DNA of 64,000 nt. Origin: Collinsella sp. Lineage in GTDB: Bacteria; Actinomycetota; Coriobacteriia; Coriobacteriales; Coriobacteriaceae. This document shows, one piece after another, positions 44,284-54,807 of the stretch (within the stretch, counting starts at the first letter, position 1; every line of letters begins with the position of its first letter). The notes beneath the pieces were generated by a model. It was given only the letters and a program-made list of their open reading frames with translations, made no database searches and was not told where the DNA came from. The position numbers were made by a program, and so were the translations under genes. The DNA is taken from assembly GCA_031292915.1 (NCBI GenBank), contig JAUMSH010000086.1:122927-186926 (forward strand). Reading direction: 5' to 3'.

Positions 44284-45279
44284 TTACCCTAATACCTCCG
44301 CACAGTAATTTCGTAGCGTCTCGGCCGTTTTGGTCCAGCTACATTCATCAAAATCGATGGAATCAAACAGCCGCTTGGAGTTAGGAGCTCGAAGCAATCC
44401 CTCGATCTTATCGGCAACCTCGATCGGGTCCTCGCAGTTTTTCACGACATCGGATCCCTGAATCGACATCACTTCGGCAATTCCGCAGTTAGTCGAAAGA
44501 AGGAGCGAGCATCCGGCCTCAATCGCATCAAGGGCAGAGAGACCAAAGGGCTCATGCCTAGAATTCATAACGAATACCGAGCATTCTCGAAGCTCGTTCA
44601 CAAACTGAACGGAGGCAACTTGACCCCTATATTCACCTTCAGCCGAGGTCATGAGATTAGCTAAGGAAGAGTTATCAGAGTACCGTCGCCCGTACACCCT
44701 TAAAGAGCAATCGACACCACGATCTCTGAGAATTGAGACGGCCTTCGCGACTATTTCGTTGGCCTTAATTGGACGGGTGCCCCCGCTAACAGCAACGATA
44801 TTTTCACGTTGGCCTTCGAAGCCGCATTGTTTAAACCTTTTGACCCCAAGGCAAACGTGCTTAACCTTATCGGAGCATTCAGGTAGCTGTTTCTTAACAA
44901 AGTTCTCCTGAAGGAAAGAATTCGCAACGATCAAATCTGCAGTACGCAAATGCTTAATGATTGCCTTGACGGTTCTATCGCTATAACCGAGCCCGTTGAT
45001 CTCATTCTCAAAAGGGACGTACCCATGATTAAAGCAAATGACAGGTTTGCCGAAGGCAGAGAGCAGCCGATGTGCAATGATGTCAGTCCAACCAGCTCCG
45101 CAAGAGATAATCACATCGCTCTCAAGGCCCTTGAAAATAGCCTCAAATAGCTTAAGGATTTTACTTTTAGAATATAGCGGCCGTATCGAATCGCAAGAAG
45201 GCCAATACTCCACTAAAGATTTATGAACATTAGTAGGTCCAGTATTACCTGTAACTTCACCAATTAGAAGAATCTTCAT
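44284..45279 (-). CDS. Glycosyltransferase, GT4-like (GT-B fold)
   Basis: 331 residues with an N-terminal LLIGEVTGNTGPTNVHKSL and C-terminal donor-binding region SRHEPFGLSALDAIEAGCS, an E-x7-D variant of the EX7E retaining motif. It likely adds one sugar of the repeat unit; donor and acceptor cannot be told from sequence. The ATG overlaps the upstream gene's stop by 4 bases. Confidence 0.85.
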   Translation of the reverse strand: MKILLIGEVTGNTGPTNVHKSLVEYWPSCDSIRPLYSKSKILKLFEAIFKGLESDVIISCGAGWTDIIAHRLLSAFGKPVICFNHGYVPFENEINGLGYSDRTVKAIIKHLRTADLIVANSFLQENFVKKQLPECSDKVKHVCLGVKRFKQCGFEGQRENIVAVSGGTRPIKANEIVAKAVSILRDRGVDCSLRVYGRRYSDNSSLANLMTSAEGEYRGQVASVQFVNELRECSVFVMNSRHEPFGLSALDAIEAGCSLLLSTNCGIAEVMSIQGSDVVKNCEDPIEVADKIEGLLRAPNSKRLFDSIDFDECSWTKTAETLRNYCAEVLG

Positions 45280-46460
45280 TGAATGTTTCCTTTAATGTAA
45301 TGCAAGGGGTTGGAATCAGGTGCTAATGAGACCTTAATTCCGTACCCCCCCCCGCGCTTGAGCAAACCAATGCGAATTAGCAAACGTTTAAGCGATTGTT
45401 TGAAATACCTTTTGGGCAAAGACCTTCTTACCGCATCGGTAATTGATCTACCGCATGAAAGGTCCTCGAAGAATCGCGCTCGCGCAGATGGCTTCTCGGA
45501 GGGACTCCTCAACTGACCGTTATTCTTAATGGCGGTCTCGATATCAACCGTCATTAACTCAGCACCAGCAAGGTCTATCAGTCGCTGTCCTTTTTGATTC
45601 TGGATTAAAACCAGGGAGACACCCCGACGCATTTCTTCGGTAAGATTCGTCCCCCAGGAATCGCCTAATGTAACATCAGAAACTCTTTCAATGCTTGCAT
45701 ACCTGCAGTGATAACAGTTTTCCGTATAGTCCAGCCCCGCCAAAAAAGCTACTGTATACCCATCCAAAACACCGGGCAAATCAATCGTTCGCTCGTTCTC
45801 CCTTAGCTGAAAGCTGCCTTTAGAACGAAACTCAATCGACTCAAGCTGATTCATGTCAATCCCATTCTCACTCAGGAATTGGCGGAGAATCGCAGGCGAA
45901 GGAGTACCGTGGCAAATCAAATCAACCGTATATAAATTCGAAAGAAGCTTGTTGCCGACAAAGTTTTTAAGAGAGGCCACTTGGCAAGGCAATCCTACAA
46001 ATAAGACTTCTTTACCCTCAACCAGCAATTTTTTTATACGAGCGTAAGAGCCAATTGGATTGCTTTTAACGTACTTAGATCCTTTATATTTAACGGCATC
46101 CGCAATCGAGCTAGAAAGCTCAAACCCAAACTGACCGTCACGGAAACAGCAAGAGCAAACTACTCCGCCGGCAGAAATAAACCCTCGGATAATCGCGGCC
46201 GCCAAGCCACCTGATGAAGAGGTCCCTCTGCTCTCCGAGTTAGAATCCCATCCTTGCAACCATTTACTCGGTTTAGAGCCTTGAGGCGGATTGCACTGTT
46301 GGCATACAGCCGTGCACCTACCGCAATCAATGCATTTGTTCTGATCGATACTGGGGATATAGTACTCGCGCCTTTCAAGAACAGCGATCGCATCTTTAGG
46401 GCAGGCATCGACACATGCCATGCAGCCCGCACACATTTTGTCTTCGCAGATACTTTGCAT
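45276..46460 (-). CDS. FrhB-like iron-sulfur protein (coenzyme F420 hydrogenase beta-subunit family)
   Basis: Two ferredoxin-type clusters at the N-terminus (CAGCMACVDACP and CIDCGRCTAVC) are followed by the FrhB C-terminal domain (VLFVGLPCQVASLKNFVG, HGTPSPAILRQFL, CRYASIERVSDVTLGDSWG). Such proteins are common next to pyruvyl transferases in polysaccharide loci, where they probably donate electrons to a sugar-modifying step; F420 itself need not be involved. A run of nine G residues (plus-strand C run at 45345-45353) encodes Gly-Gly-Gly about 25 codons from the end and may slip. Confidence 0.85.
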   Translation of the reverse strand: MQSICEDKMCAGCMACVDACPKDAIAVLERREYYIPSIDQNKCIDCGRCTAVCQQCNPPQGSKPSKWLQGWDSNSESRGTSSSGGLAAAIIRGFISAGGVVCSCCFRDGQFGFELSSSIADAVKYKGSKYVKSNPIGSYARIKKLLVEGKEVLFVGLPCQVASLKNFVGNKLLSNLYTVDLICHGTPSPAILRQFLSENGIDMNQLESIEFRSKGSFQLRENERTIDLPGVLDGYTVAFLAGLDYTENCYHCRYASIERVSDVTLGDSWGTNLTEEMRRGVSLVLIQNQKGQRLIDLAGAELMTVDIETAIKNNGQLRSPSEKPSARARFFEDLSCGRSITDAVRRSLPKRYFKQSLKRLLIRIGLLKRGGGYGIKVSLAPDSNPLHYIKGNIQ

Positions 46461-46464
46461 TCAT

Positions 46465-47553
46465 CTATTCCTTCAACGCGCGATCAAGCCAGGAGAGGCT
46501 GCGGTTGCGCTCCCCATCAAGAACCTCGCCAACATGCTGCCAATCGATATCGTCGTCCCAAGCATTGCCTTGGAACGTGTCCCAGGCCCTATGCTCTAGG
46601 CCAAAGAGTCTAAGAACAGATTTATTTCGCGCGGCATTAGCCTTTGGAAAGATCTCAACAAATGGGGTGCCGAGATTGATACAAAAAGCAGTGCCGTGGA
46701 ATGAATCCGTGTATACGCAGGATGCATCCCTAAACAGCGCAAGGAAATCCTCCAAGGGCGGAAGAACGACCTGTTTTCCTACCCTTCTCCTAAACGTAGG
46801 GCAAACACTTACAATCTCAAGATTGGAGCCAGCGGTCTTATCTTTAACGTACTGCAGCATATCTGAATCAGGATGGAGGTTATAGACGAGGGCGTAGGGC
46901 TTTTCAACGGGAGCCTTTTCACTGGCAATCTTGTTCCACTCGGAGCGATTGAGAAGCAGGGTCGGATCCAAAACCTGCTCAGCTTTGAGACCGTAGCTCT
47001 CAACGATATCCTTACCTGAATCCTCGCGGACGGAAATGGCATCGTAGCGCTTGAGCCAGTTACCAATTTGCGACTCATACCCCTTTACAACGCCACCACG
47101 TCCAAAACTAGCGGCGTAGGATACGACCTTCTTTCCCTCGACCTTAGAAAGCCCGTCCCAAAAGAATATCGGATCTAAAGAGCCATCGCCAAGTTCGTTC
47201 CAGACCTGATCGCTGCCAGTCAAATAGATATCTGTGTTAGGCAGCAATGCGTCGATACTTGTTTCATCACAATGCGGAGAAAGAGTCAGATACTGCTCTC
47301 TCATGCTCTTAAAACGCTTCTCACCTGCACCGTACAGCAAACGCCAAACCGTGTTCCTATAGATGCGATGAGGCAGAGACCTACCTTCTGAATAACGCTT
47401 CACAAGAGAATCAAGGGTCTCAGCGCATCTCCGATAGTCAACAACAACAGGATCGTACCCCAAGTTTTTAACAACTTCTTGCGTAGCATAAGCCTGGAGG
47501 ACAGACCCGTAGTTGAGAACGTTATGACGAGTAATAATTGAAACTTTTTTCAT
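46465..47553 (-). CDS. Polysaccharide pyruvyl transferase family protein
   Basis: 362 residues of the CsaB/WcaK-type family, adding ketal-linked pyruvate to a sugar. The start VSIITRHNVLNYGSVLQAYA has the NYG-LQ signature; YTDSFHGTAFCINLGTPFVE near the C-terminus holds the HGT motif. It precedes the FrhB-like gene by 4 bases, a frequent pairing. AAAAGG lies before the ATG. Confidence 0.87.
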   Translation of the reverse strand: MKKVSIITRHNVLNYGSVLQAYATQEVVKNLGYDPVVVDYRRCAETLDSLVKRYSEGRSLPHRIYRNTVWRLLYGAGEKRFKSMREQYLTLSPHCDETSIDALLPNTDIYLTGSDQVWNELGDGSLDPIFFWDGLSKVEGKKVVSYAASFGRGGVVKGYESQIGNWLKRYDAISVREDSGKDIVESYGLKAEQVLDPTLLLNRSEWNKIASEKAPVEKPYALVYNLHPDSDMLQYVKDKTAGSNLEIVSVCPTFRRRVGKQVVLPPLEDFLALFRDASCVYTDSFHGTAFCINLGTPFVEIFPKANAARNKSVLRLFGLEHRAWDTFQGNAWDDDIDWQHVGEVLDGERNRSLSWLDRALKE

Positions 47554-47578
47554 TCTGATACCTTTTCTAGATAATGGA

Positions 47579-48925
47579 CTAATTCATAGAGGGTTGTCGT
47601 TTCTGATATCTTTTTATCCACTCACTTAGGAACAGAGACGAGATGGCTAAAAACCAAGTCGTTGGAGTAAAGAGAGATGAGGTGAGCTTTCCAACAAGCG
47701 GCATGGAGAATATGCCCGAAGAAAGATAGGTATACGAAATCATCGAAAAAGACAGCGGGGACCCACCATGAAGCATGCGAGCATGCTCATAGAGGTTTGA
47801 ATAAAAAAGACCAGTTAAGAGGCTAAATAGCGCAGTACCGCCAAAACCGAAATCGTGATACCACAATCGAAATACCGTGTATACATTACCGAGATCGATT
47901 GAACCCCAAGAACGAAACTCATGGTTACCGGATGAAACTAAATTAGTAAAGCCAAAATTTCGTCCAAAAGACGAATATAGTGCTACGAAAGTCTCCGAGC
48001 CAAAGTACTTACTTGCAACACCAGGATTTTGAAGAAATTTATCAAATAAAACAAATGAATAGCCAATGTAGCTGCAAATATAATCCAATGGTCCAAGAGT
48101 AACTTCTCGTCCAACAAACCAAGAGGCAACCCAAAATAAGAAACAGGCAAAAACAAGAGCGAATACAATTTTGATAAACTTCCCAAGGGTTATTCTTATC
48201 GTCCACCCACTGTTAATCGATAGTAAAATCCATATGCAGCAAACGCATGAACAGACAAAAACAATGGCACCTAGCCTTACGCCATTCAATAATTGACAAA
48301 TTGCATAAAACGCAGCGGGGAGAAGCATGAGAGCATCTTTGATGCTAAATCCATCGCAAATAATATTGTTAAAACCAATAATTAGATATACAAACGAAAA
48401 AATGGTAAGCAATTTAAAGCATATATTGGATAAAGACGAAAGCCCGACTGAAGGATCATCGCCGCTATAAGCAGATGCAGTTCGGTAAGAATTCATTAAA
48501 GAATTCCAGTCCCCAGCAGCAGGACCCGAAACAGCTGATCGAACATCTTTCAAAAACAAAACGGCAGTAACGACCCCAAGGACAACAGCCAATAGGACAA
48601 GAGATGTCGGAACTTGAATCCTTACAAGAGTCGTCGATTCAACACTAGTATTAAGTTTGCTTCGCTGCACTTTCATCTGTCTAAAATAAAGCAAGAAAAA
48701 TAGCGATGCGACATCAAAGACGGTAACAAAGAAGCAAATAAGTAATCCTCCATGGAGGGAGACTTCAGTACCGAAGACAAGGCAGTTATACAATTCAGCG
48801 AGTGAGCAAATAAAGAAAGAGGCGTTACAAATTGATGCTGGATTCATCCAATCACTTTTTGATAGCTCTTGAGAGATTGCAAGCAGCAAAAGAAAATATA
48901 ACGTCATTAATGATAGAACTAACAT
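47579..48925 (-). CDS. O-antigen/capsule repeat-unit polymerase (Wzy-like)
   Basis: Very hydrophobic 448-residue protein with about 11 predicted helices and a large outer loop (SSFGRNFGFTNLVSSGNHEF). This topology and its place between glycosyltransferases and flippase identify it as a Wzy-type polymerase. Base composition is the most AT-rich of the operon, as is usual for transferred wzy genes. Its sequence gives no clue to the linkage made. Confidence 0.8.
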   Translation of the reverse strand: MLVLSLMTLYFLLLLAISQELSKSDWMNPASICNASFFICSLAELYNCLVFGTEVSLHGGLLICFFVTVFDVASLFFLLYFRQMKVQRSKLNTSVESTTLVRIQVPTSLVLLAVVLGVVTAVLFLKDVRSAVSGPAAGDWNSLMNSYRTASAYSGDDPSVGLSSLSNICFKLLTIFSFVYLIIGFNNIICDGFSIKDALMLLPAAFYAICQLLNGVRLGAIVFVCSCVCCIWILLSINSGWTIRITLGKFIKIVFALVFACFLFWVASWFVGREVTLGPLDYICSYIGYSFVLFDKFLQNPGVASKYFGSETFVALYSSFGRNFGFTNLVSSGNHEFRSWGSIDLGNVYTVFRLWYHDFGFGGTALFSLLTGLFYSNLYEHARMLHGGSPLSFSMISYTYLSSGIFSMPLVGKLTSSLFTPTTWFLAISSLFLSEWIKRYQKRQPSMN

Positions 48926-48928
48926 TGT

Positions 48929-49123
48929 TTAAGCTACTTTCAAGTTAGTTATCGCATTAATCCAGATAAGCGACAGGCAGAACAAAATGCAGAAAAATAC
49001 TTCTTCCGCAGCAGGCAAAACAAGCTGCCCAGCGTTCTCTTTTTTGGAAACGCCAAGTGGACCCAAGACATCTCGCCTGAACACAACGCGGTAAAACCTC
49101 TTCGAAGTATTAGCTAGGCTCAT
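48929..49123 (-). CDS. Small single-span membrane protein or gene remnant
   Basis: 64 residues with a good AGAGGGG ribosome binding site. A basic N-terminus (SLANTSKRFYRVVFRRDVLG) is followed by one hydrophobic helix (VFFCILFCLSLIWINAI). It is tightly placed between the GT2 gene and wzy (3 bases before wzy). It may be a real small protein or the beginning of a gene replaced by wzy. I do not recognise it. Confidence 0.45.
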   Translation of the reverse strand: MSLANTSKRFYRVVFRRDVLGPLGVSKKENAGQLVLPAAEEVFFCILFCLSLIWINAITNLKVA

Positions 49124-49157
49124 TCTTAACCCCTCTCGAATCCATCCGCATCCATCC

Positions 49158-49961
49158 TTAGTACCTCGTCCTCCGTATCGCCCCCATGAGCTTGCCGGGT
49201 ATTAGCCCTAAAACAACAGGTTTCGCGATATAAGGAAACGATTTCATGCCGAGACCAAGCGCCTTGAAACCTCTCGCACGCACACAGGCTTCATTGATTC
49301 GCGTTGCCAATGGTCGGTATTTCTCCAAGTTCCGGTCGATTCGGTACTCGTAAAGATCGTCTTTAATATTGTGTCCCGCATAACCCATTGCGACGAGCCT
49401 CATGAACAGGTCATAGTCCTCGACTCGTTCGGTTTCTGGGGCAACGCGATAGCCTTTCGCCGCATCAAGAATGTCCCGACGAAAAACCACAGTCGGATGA
49501 ATGAACGGGCTATTCCAAAGAAATGTCTCGGCGACCGGATCAGTCTCGAGATCGTAATGGCCCCATTGCCCTTCCGCATCGAATACAGAAGCCTCAGAAC
49601 CCACAAAGGAACAACCAGGATGACCGTCAAGATAACGGACCTGCTCCTGAAGCCGCTTTGGAACAGAACGGTCGTCATCATCCTGTCTGGCGATATACTC
49701 ACCTCTAGCATTCCTAATACAGGTATTGAGAGCAAAGGCAAGGCCCTTGTTCTGTGGATAACCGACGATCTTCACACGAGAATCGAGCGAGACAACCTCG
49801 TTGAGCAGGTCCTCGGTCGCACCGTCAGCCGAGCCGTCATTGCAAATGATGAGTTCCCAGTCTTCAAAGGTCTGGGCGATGATGGACTCGACGCTGTCGA
49901 GCAAATAATCACGCCGAGGACGATATACGCCCATGGCTATACTCACACGGGGGGTGTTCAT
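49158..49961 (-). CDS. Glycosyltransferase family 2
   Basis: GT-A fold, 267 residues. SIAMGVYRPRRDYLLDSVES, DWELIICNDGSADG and the DxD-type metal motif in ARQDDDDRSVPKRLQEQ are diagnostic. ETERVEDYDLFMRL is the usual C-terminal acidic motif. It overlaps the upstream glycosyltransferase stop by 4 bases. Sugar specificity is unknown. Confidence 0.92.
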   Translation of the reverse strand: MNTPRVSIAMGVYRPRRDYLLDSVESIIAQTFEDWELIICNDGSADGATEDLLNEVVSLDSRVKIVGYPQNKGLAFALNTCIRNARGEYIARQDDDDRSVPKRLQEQVRYLDGHPGCSFVGSEASVFDAEGQWGHYDLETDPVAETFLWNSPFIHPTVVFRRDILDAAKGYRVAPETERVEDYDLFMRLVAMGYAGHNIKDDLYEYRIDRNLEKYRPLATRINEACVRARGFKALGLGMKSFPYIAKPVVLGLIPGKLMGAIRRTRY

Positions 49962-51067
49962 CGCTGCGCCTCCTCGGCAAGGCGCATGTAGAACGCACCC
50001 AGTTTCTTCGCAGTCTTCTCAATATCAAAGCACTCGAACGCCTCCCCAGAGGCGGAGCCACGGGAGTCCTCGATGAACTGCTTCCAAATCGCATGCGCCC
50101 AAACATCTGCTCCACCCTCAAGTGGGAGAAGATTACAACCGTCAGAGAGAATAACTTCGGGCGTAACACGGTCCGACACTACGCAAGGGACGCCAGAAAT
50201 CTGCGCCTCCAAAAGTGCCATGCCAAAACCCTCGTACAGCGAGGGGAGCACAAAAACGTCCATTCCTTGGTATAGGCTGCTCACATCATTCACTTGACCA
50301 AGAAAACGGACACAGTCGGAAATGCCAAGGTCGCGAGTCTGTTGTTCGAGAGATTCGCGCAATGATCCGCATCCGGCTATGACAAGCAAAGAGTCGGGAT
50401 GTTCCGTATGCAGGCGTGCGAATGCTTCAATCAGAAAAGCCTGGTTTTTGGTACTCTCCATGCGGCCGAGATTACCGGCTACACAGCAATCATCATCCGC
50501 ACCCCATGCGCTGCGCATCTCTCTCCTAGCAGCTTCACTAAAGCGGAACTTAGCGACATTGACAGCATTGGGTATGACCGTGAAGGGGGTGTTTTCACCA
50601 AACAACCACTTACCCGCATAAGAGCTGCACGCAACGCGGTCGGTTGGATAAACATTGGCAAAAGGGCGCAATGCCAATTTCATGAGGTTGCGCCTGGTTT
50701 CACCCTTGCCCATGGTCGCATGGCTATGGGCAATGCGCACAGGAATACCAGCCTTCTTGGCGATGCGAAGCGGAAATATCGAAAGCGTATTGATGTGACT
50801 GTGGACAATGCGCCATTGATTATGTTCGAACAGGATACCGAGAGATTTCTGATACTCTCCGAGATGCTGATAGGGCGGAACCTCAAATAGACGCCCGCCT
50901 AAATCCCTAATCTCATCCTCAGGCACTACAGTCGAATCGGAGTCGATGATGAAATCGAATTGTACCTGACTGCGGTCAATATGTCGATAATAGTTCATGA
51001 CGACGGCCTCAACGCCGCCGCCGACCATTTTTCCGACTATATGCGCAACCCTGATAGGCTCCGACAT
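49958..51067 (-). CDS. Glycosyltransferase family 4 (GT-B)
   Basis: 369 residues. N-terminal VAHIVGKMVGGGVEAVVMNY and C-terminal LPSLYEGFGMALLEAQISG with a full EX7E motif show a retaining GT4 enzyme. PNAVNVAKFRF is also typical. The ATG follows the sugar-transferase stop with no gap, and the 3' end overlaps the GT2 gene. Confidence 0.92.
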   Translation of the reverse strand: MSEPIRVAHIVGKMVGGGVEAVVMNYYRHIDRSQVQFDFIIDSDSTVVPEDEIRDLGGRLFEVPPYQHLGEYQKSLGILFEHNQWRIVHSHINTLSIFPLRIAKKAGIPVRIAHSHATMGKGETRRNLMKLALRPFANVYPTDRVACSSYAGKWLFGENTPFTVIPNAVNVAKFRFSEAARREMRSAWGADDDCCVAGNLGRMESTKNQAFLIEAFARLHTEHPDSLLVIAGCGSLRESLEQQTRDLGISDCVRFLGQVNDVSSLYQGMDVFVLPSLYEGFGMALLEAQISGVPCVVSDRVTPEVILSDGCNLLPLEGGADVWAHAIWKQFIEDSRGSASGEAFECFDIEKTAKKLGAFYMRLAEEAQR

Positions 51068-51844
51068 TTAACTAGCTCCGTTTCCAGTAAGGACCTCAAT
51101 TACCGTGAGCGCCACGATCTTCAAGTCGGTGAGCACGCCGCACTTGGCGATATACTCGAGATCACGTTGAACCATGCCATCGAAGTCGGTGTCATTGCGG
51201 TCGGTCACCTGCCACCAGCCGGTGATCCCGGGCTTGACGGCCAGGCGCTGTAAATCGTACTCGGTGTACTCGGCCACCTCATTCGGCAGCGGCGGGCGCG
51301 GGCCGACGACGGACATCTGGCCCAAGAACACGTTGAGGAACTGCGGGAACTCGTCGATGGAGTGCTTGCGAATGAACTTGCCGATCTTGGTGACGCGGGG
51401 GTCATCCCTCATCTTGAACATGGCCCCGGCGATCTCGTTCTGCCCCTTGAGCTCGGCGAGTCGCTCGTCGGCGTCTTTGTACATGCTGCGGAACTTCCAC
51501 ATGCGGAAGGTGGACAGGCTGCCGTCGTGGTGGGTCTGGCCCACGCGGATCTGGCTGTAGAACGGGTTGCCCTCGCTCTCCAGGCGGATGGCCGCGGCGA
51601 GCACCAGGCTCGGAACGGCGATGACGGCCAGCACGCAGCCGCTGAACACGATGTCGAACGCGCGCTTGAAGGTGCGGTAGGCCAGGCGCGTGCGGTCCCA
51701 GTCTTTAATTAATTGCATGGCCTTATAGCGCACGCTCGCGTCACCGCCGCTCATTGCCTGGGCAACGAGCGCGGCACCCACCGGCGCGTTTTTCCCTGTC
51801 ACTTCTTTAGTAGTCAAGTTCAAATCCACGTCGCCGTTCCCCAC
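51068..51844 (-). CDS. Priming sugar transferase (polyisoprenyl-phosphate hexose-1-phosphate transferase)
   Basis: Starts repeat-unit synthesis by placing a sugar phosphate on undecaprenyl phosphate. It is the short, PglC-like form: one membrane segment (FDIVFSGCVLAVIAVPSLVL), then FRMWKFRSM, the catalytic HSIDEFPQFLNVFLGQMSVV, PRPPLPNEV and KPGITGWWQV. The start is uncertain. The ATG at 51859 lacks a binding site and is followed by a nine-G run (51849-51857), whereas the GTG at 51844 would use that run as a Shine-Dalgarno. Slippage in the run could change expression either way. Confidence 0.9.
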   Translation of the reverse strand: MGNGDVDLNLTTKEVTGKNAPVGAALVAQAMSGGDASVRYKAMQLIKDWDRTRLAYRTFKRAFDIVFSGCVLAVIAVPSLVLAAAIRLESEGNPFYSQIRVGQTHHDGSLSTFRMWKFRSMYKDADERLAELKGQNEIAGAMFKMRDDPRVTKIGKFIRKHSIDEFPQFLNVFLGQMSVVGPRPPLPNEVAEYTEYDLQRLAVKPGITGWWQVTDRNDTDFDGMVQRDLEYIAKCGVLTDLKIVALTVIEVLTGNGAS

Positions 51845-51902
51845 GGATCCCCCCCCCATCGATGAATTTAAAATGCGAATGAATTGCCAACGCGACGTCC
51901 CC

Positions 51903-52493
51903 TTACGTTTTGCTGGGAACGTCCAACGGAAGCAGCTCCCTAAATGCGGAGTCGCCTTCGCCCACGTCCACCAGGCACCAGCGTTTATGACGGTCGATCT
52001 TCTTTACACGGGCCTCTTGCCCCACCAGGGGTCCCTGCTCTATATGCAGCACGCCGTCTTCTATGCGGGCCACGCTGTTGCGCACCACGCCGTCGTCATC
52101 CAGCACGCTGCGGTACCAGTCCTGCGCATCGTCCGGCATGGGCGCATAGGCCCGCTCCCTGCTGCCGGCAATGCGGCAACCAAAGCTCAACTGGGCCAAA
52201 GCCCTATCGAGCACGGCGGCATCGCGCGTGGCGACGAAGAAATATTCCTTGTACATGGGTTTGGTTTGGAGCGACCATGCACCGTCCCGCTTAAACCAGA
52301 ACTCCTTTTGCATCACAAAAGCGTCCTGCATAAGGTCGTGCGGGATAATGCGGCGAACCTTTTCGCAGATCTCGCGCTCTTTACCGTTGGGGGTGTGAAC
52401 CAGATACCAGCGGACGCGGCCATGCTGGCTGTTGGTAGTAGCGCCACTAAAGGCGCCGGGCAGCTGCTCTTGGCGCCGCATCGTCTGTTCCAT
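51903..52493 (-). CDS. LoaP/UpxY-type NusG paralogue (operon-specific antiterminator)
   Basis: 196 residues. The NGN domain reads VRWYLVHTPNGKEREICEKV with EYFFVATRD, and the C-terminal KOW motif is GPLVGQEARVKKIDRHKRW. Specialised NusG proteins of this type travel with RNA polymerase to suppress termination in long polysaccharide or antibiotic operons. Being the first gene of the polysaccharide operon fits this exactly. The target hairpin or ops-like site should lie in the leader (52494-52608); a CCGCG/CGCGG hairpin is present there. Confidence 0.85.
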   Translation of the reverse strand: MEQTMRRQEQLPGAFSGATTNSQHGRVRWYLVHTPNGKEREICEKVRRIIPHDLMQDAFVMQKEFWFKRDGAWSLQTKPMYKEYFFVATRDAAVLDRALAQLSFGCRIAGSRERAYAPMPDDAQDWYRSVLDDDGVVRNSVARIEDGVLHIEQGPLVGQEARVKKIDRHKRWCLVDVGEGDSAFRELLPLDVPSKT

Positions 52494-52583
52494 CTCTCGC
52501 CCCCTTCTCCAGCTCCGCGACGCACGCGGATGCAGGGGCGTTAAGAACAGGCTTCTCGCTCGCAGCTAGGCGCAGTCGCAAAA

Positions 52584-52705
52584 GTACAGGTTTTTGTATC
52601 TTTCGACGGAGTTCATTATACGAGCAAACTGCTCGCGTTTACCCAGATTGCACAAAATACGCCGCGAATGGGTGCATCTCCATACGCCTCTACAAAAACC
52701 TGTAC
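52584..52705. promoter_or_regulatory. Promoter flanked by inverted repeats (possible invertible promoter)
   Basis: GTACAGGTTTTTGTA at 52584-52598 is repeated exactly in inverse form at 52691-52705, with further matching GCAAAA outside, leaving a 92-bp spacer. Inside, a perfect TATAAT (52615-52620 on the minus strand) points to the LoaP and polysaccharide genes, preceded by the small palindrome GAGCAGTTTGCTC. There is no good -35 box. The geometry matches DNA-invertible promoters, but inversion is not shown. Confidence 0.55.
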
Positions 52706-52718
52706 CTTTTTGCACAAC

Positions 52719-52746
52719 AAAAAAGCCGCTCTAACCAGCGGCTTTT
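52719..52746 (-). terminator. Second terminator downstream of thrS
   Basis: AAAAGCCGCT pairs with AGCGGCTTTT around a 6- to 8-base loop and continues into a T run on the minus strand. It may work in both directions, shielding the polysaccharide promoter. Confidence 0.8.
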
Positions 52747-52760
52747 CTTCTATAGACAAC

Positions 52761-52796
52761 AAAAAAGGCGACCGCCCTATAGGACGATCGCCTTTG
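52761..52796 (-). terminator. Terminator of thrS
   Basis: AAAGGCGATCGTCC pairs with GGGCGGTCGCCTTT around TATA on the minus strand, followed by TTTTTT, about 20 bases after the thrS stop. Confidence 0.88.
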
Positions 52797-52817
52797 TTAA
52801 TTCTTGTGTTGCTTGTG

Positions 52818-54581
<1,764 letters not shown>

Positions 54582-54608
54582 GGGTATGTTTTCTCCTCTC
54601 GGATGCCT

Positions 54609-54649
54609 GATGCAAGTGCGTGCGATGCGCTCGGCGTTTTTGACTTGCA
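54609..54649 (-). promoter_or_regulatory. Leader hairpin of thrS
   Basis: ATGCAAGT and ACTTGCAT pair around a GC-rich 25-base loop, starting within a few bases of the predicted transcription start. It is not a T-box: no specifier loop or T-box bulge sequence is present. Confidence 0.45.
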
Positions 54650-54651
54650 TC

Positions 54652-54679
54652 ATTATAGGCAGGTTGCCTTGGTATACAA
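54652..54679 (-). promoter_or_regulatory. Promoter of thrS
   Basis: TTGTAT (54674-54679), a 16-base spacer and a perfect TATAAT (54652-54657) on the minus strand. Confidence 0.78.
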
Positions 54680-54712
54680 GCGCCCGCCGCACCTTAATGG
54701 CACGGCGGGCGA
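54680..54712. terminator. GC-rich hairpin between the zinc-ribbon gene and thrS
   Basis: CGCCCGCCGTGCC pairs with a near-complement around ATTA. A T run is present only in the plus direction, so its role as terminator of the minus-strand gene is uncertain. Confidence 0.5.
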
Positions 54713-54807
54713 TTTTCTACGCATGCTTCATCGTGTGGGGGCGGGGTGTGAGGCGCGCGTGGCTTGCGGCGCGCGCGTGGCTTGCGGCCGGCCCGGCGAT
54801 GGATGCG

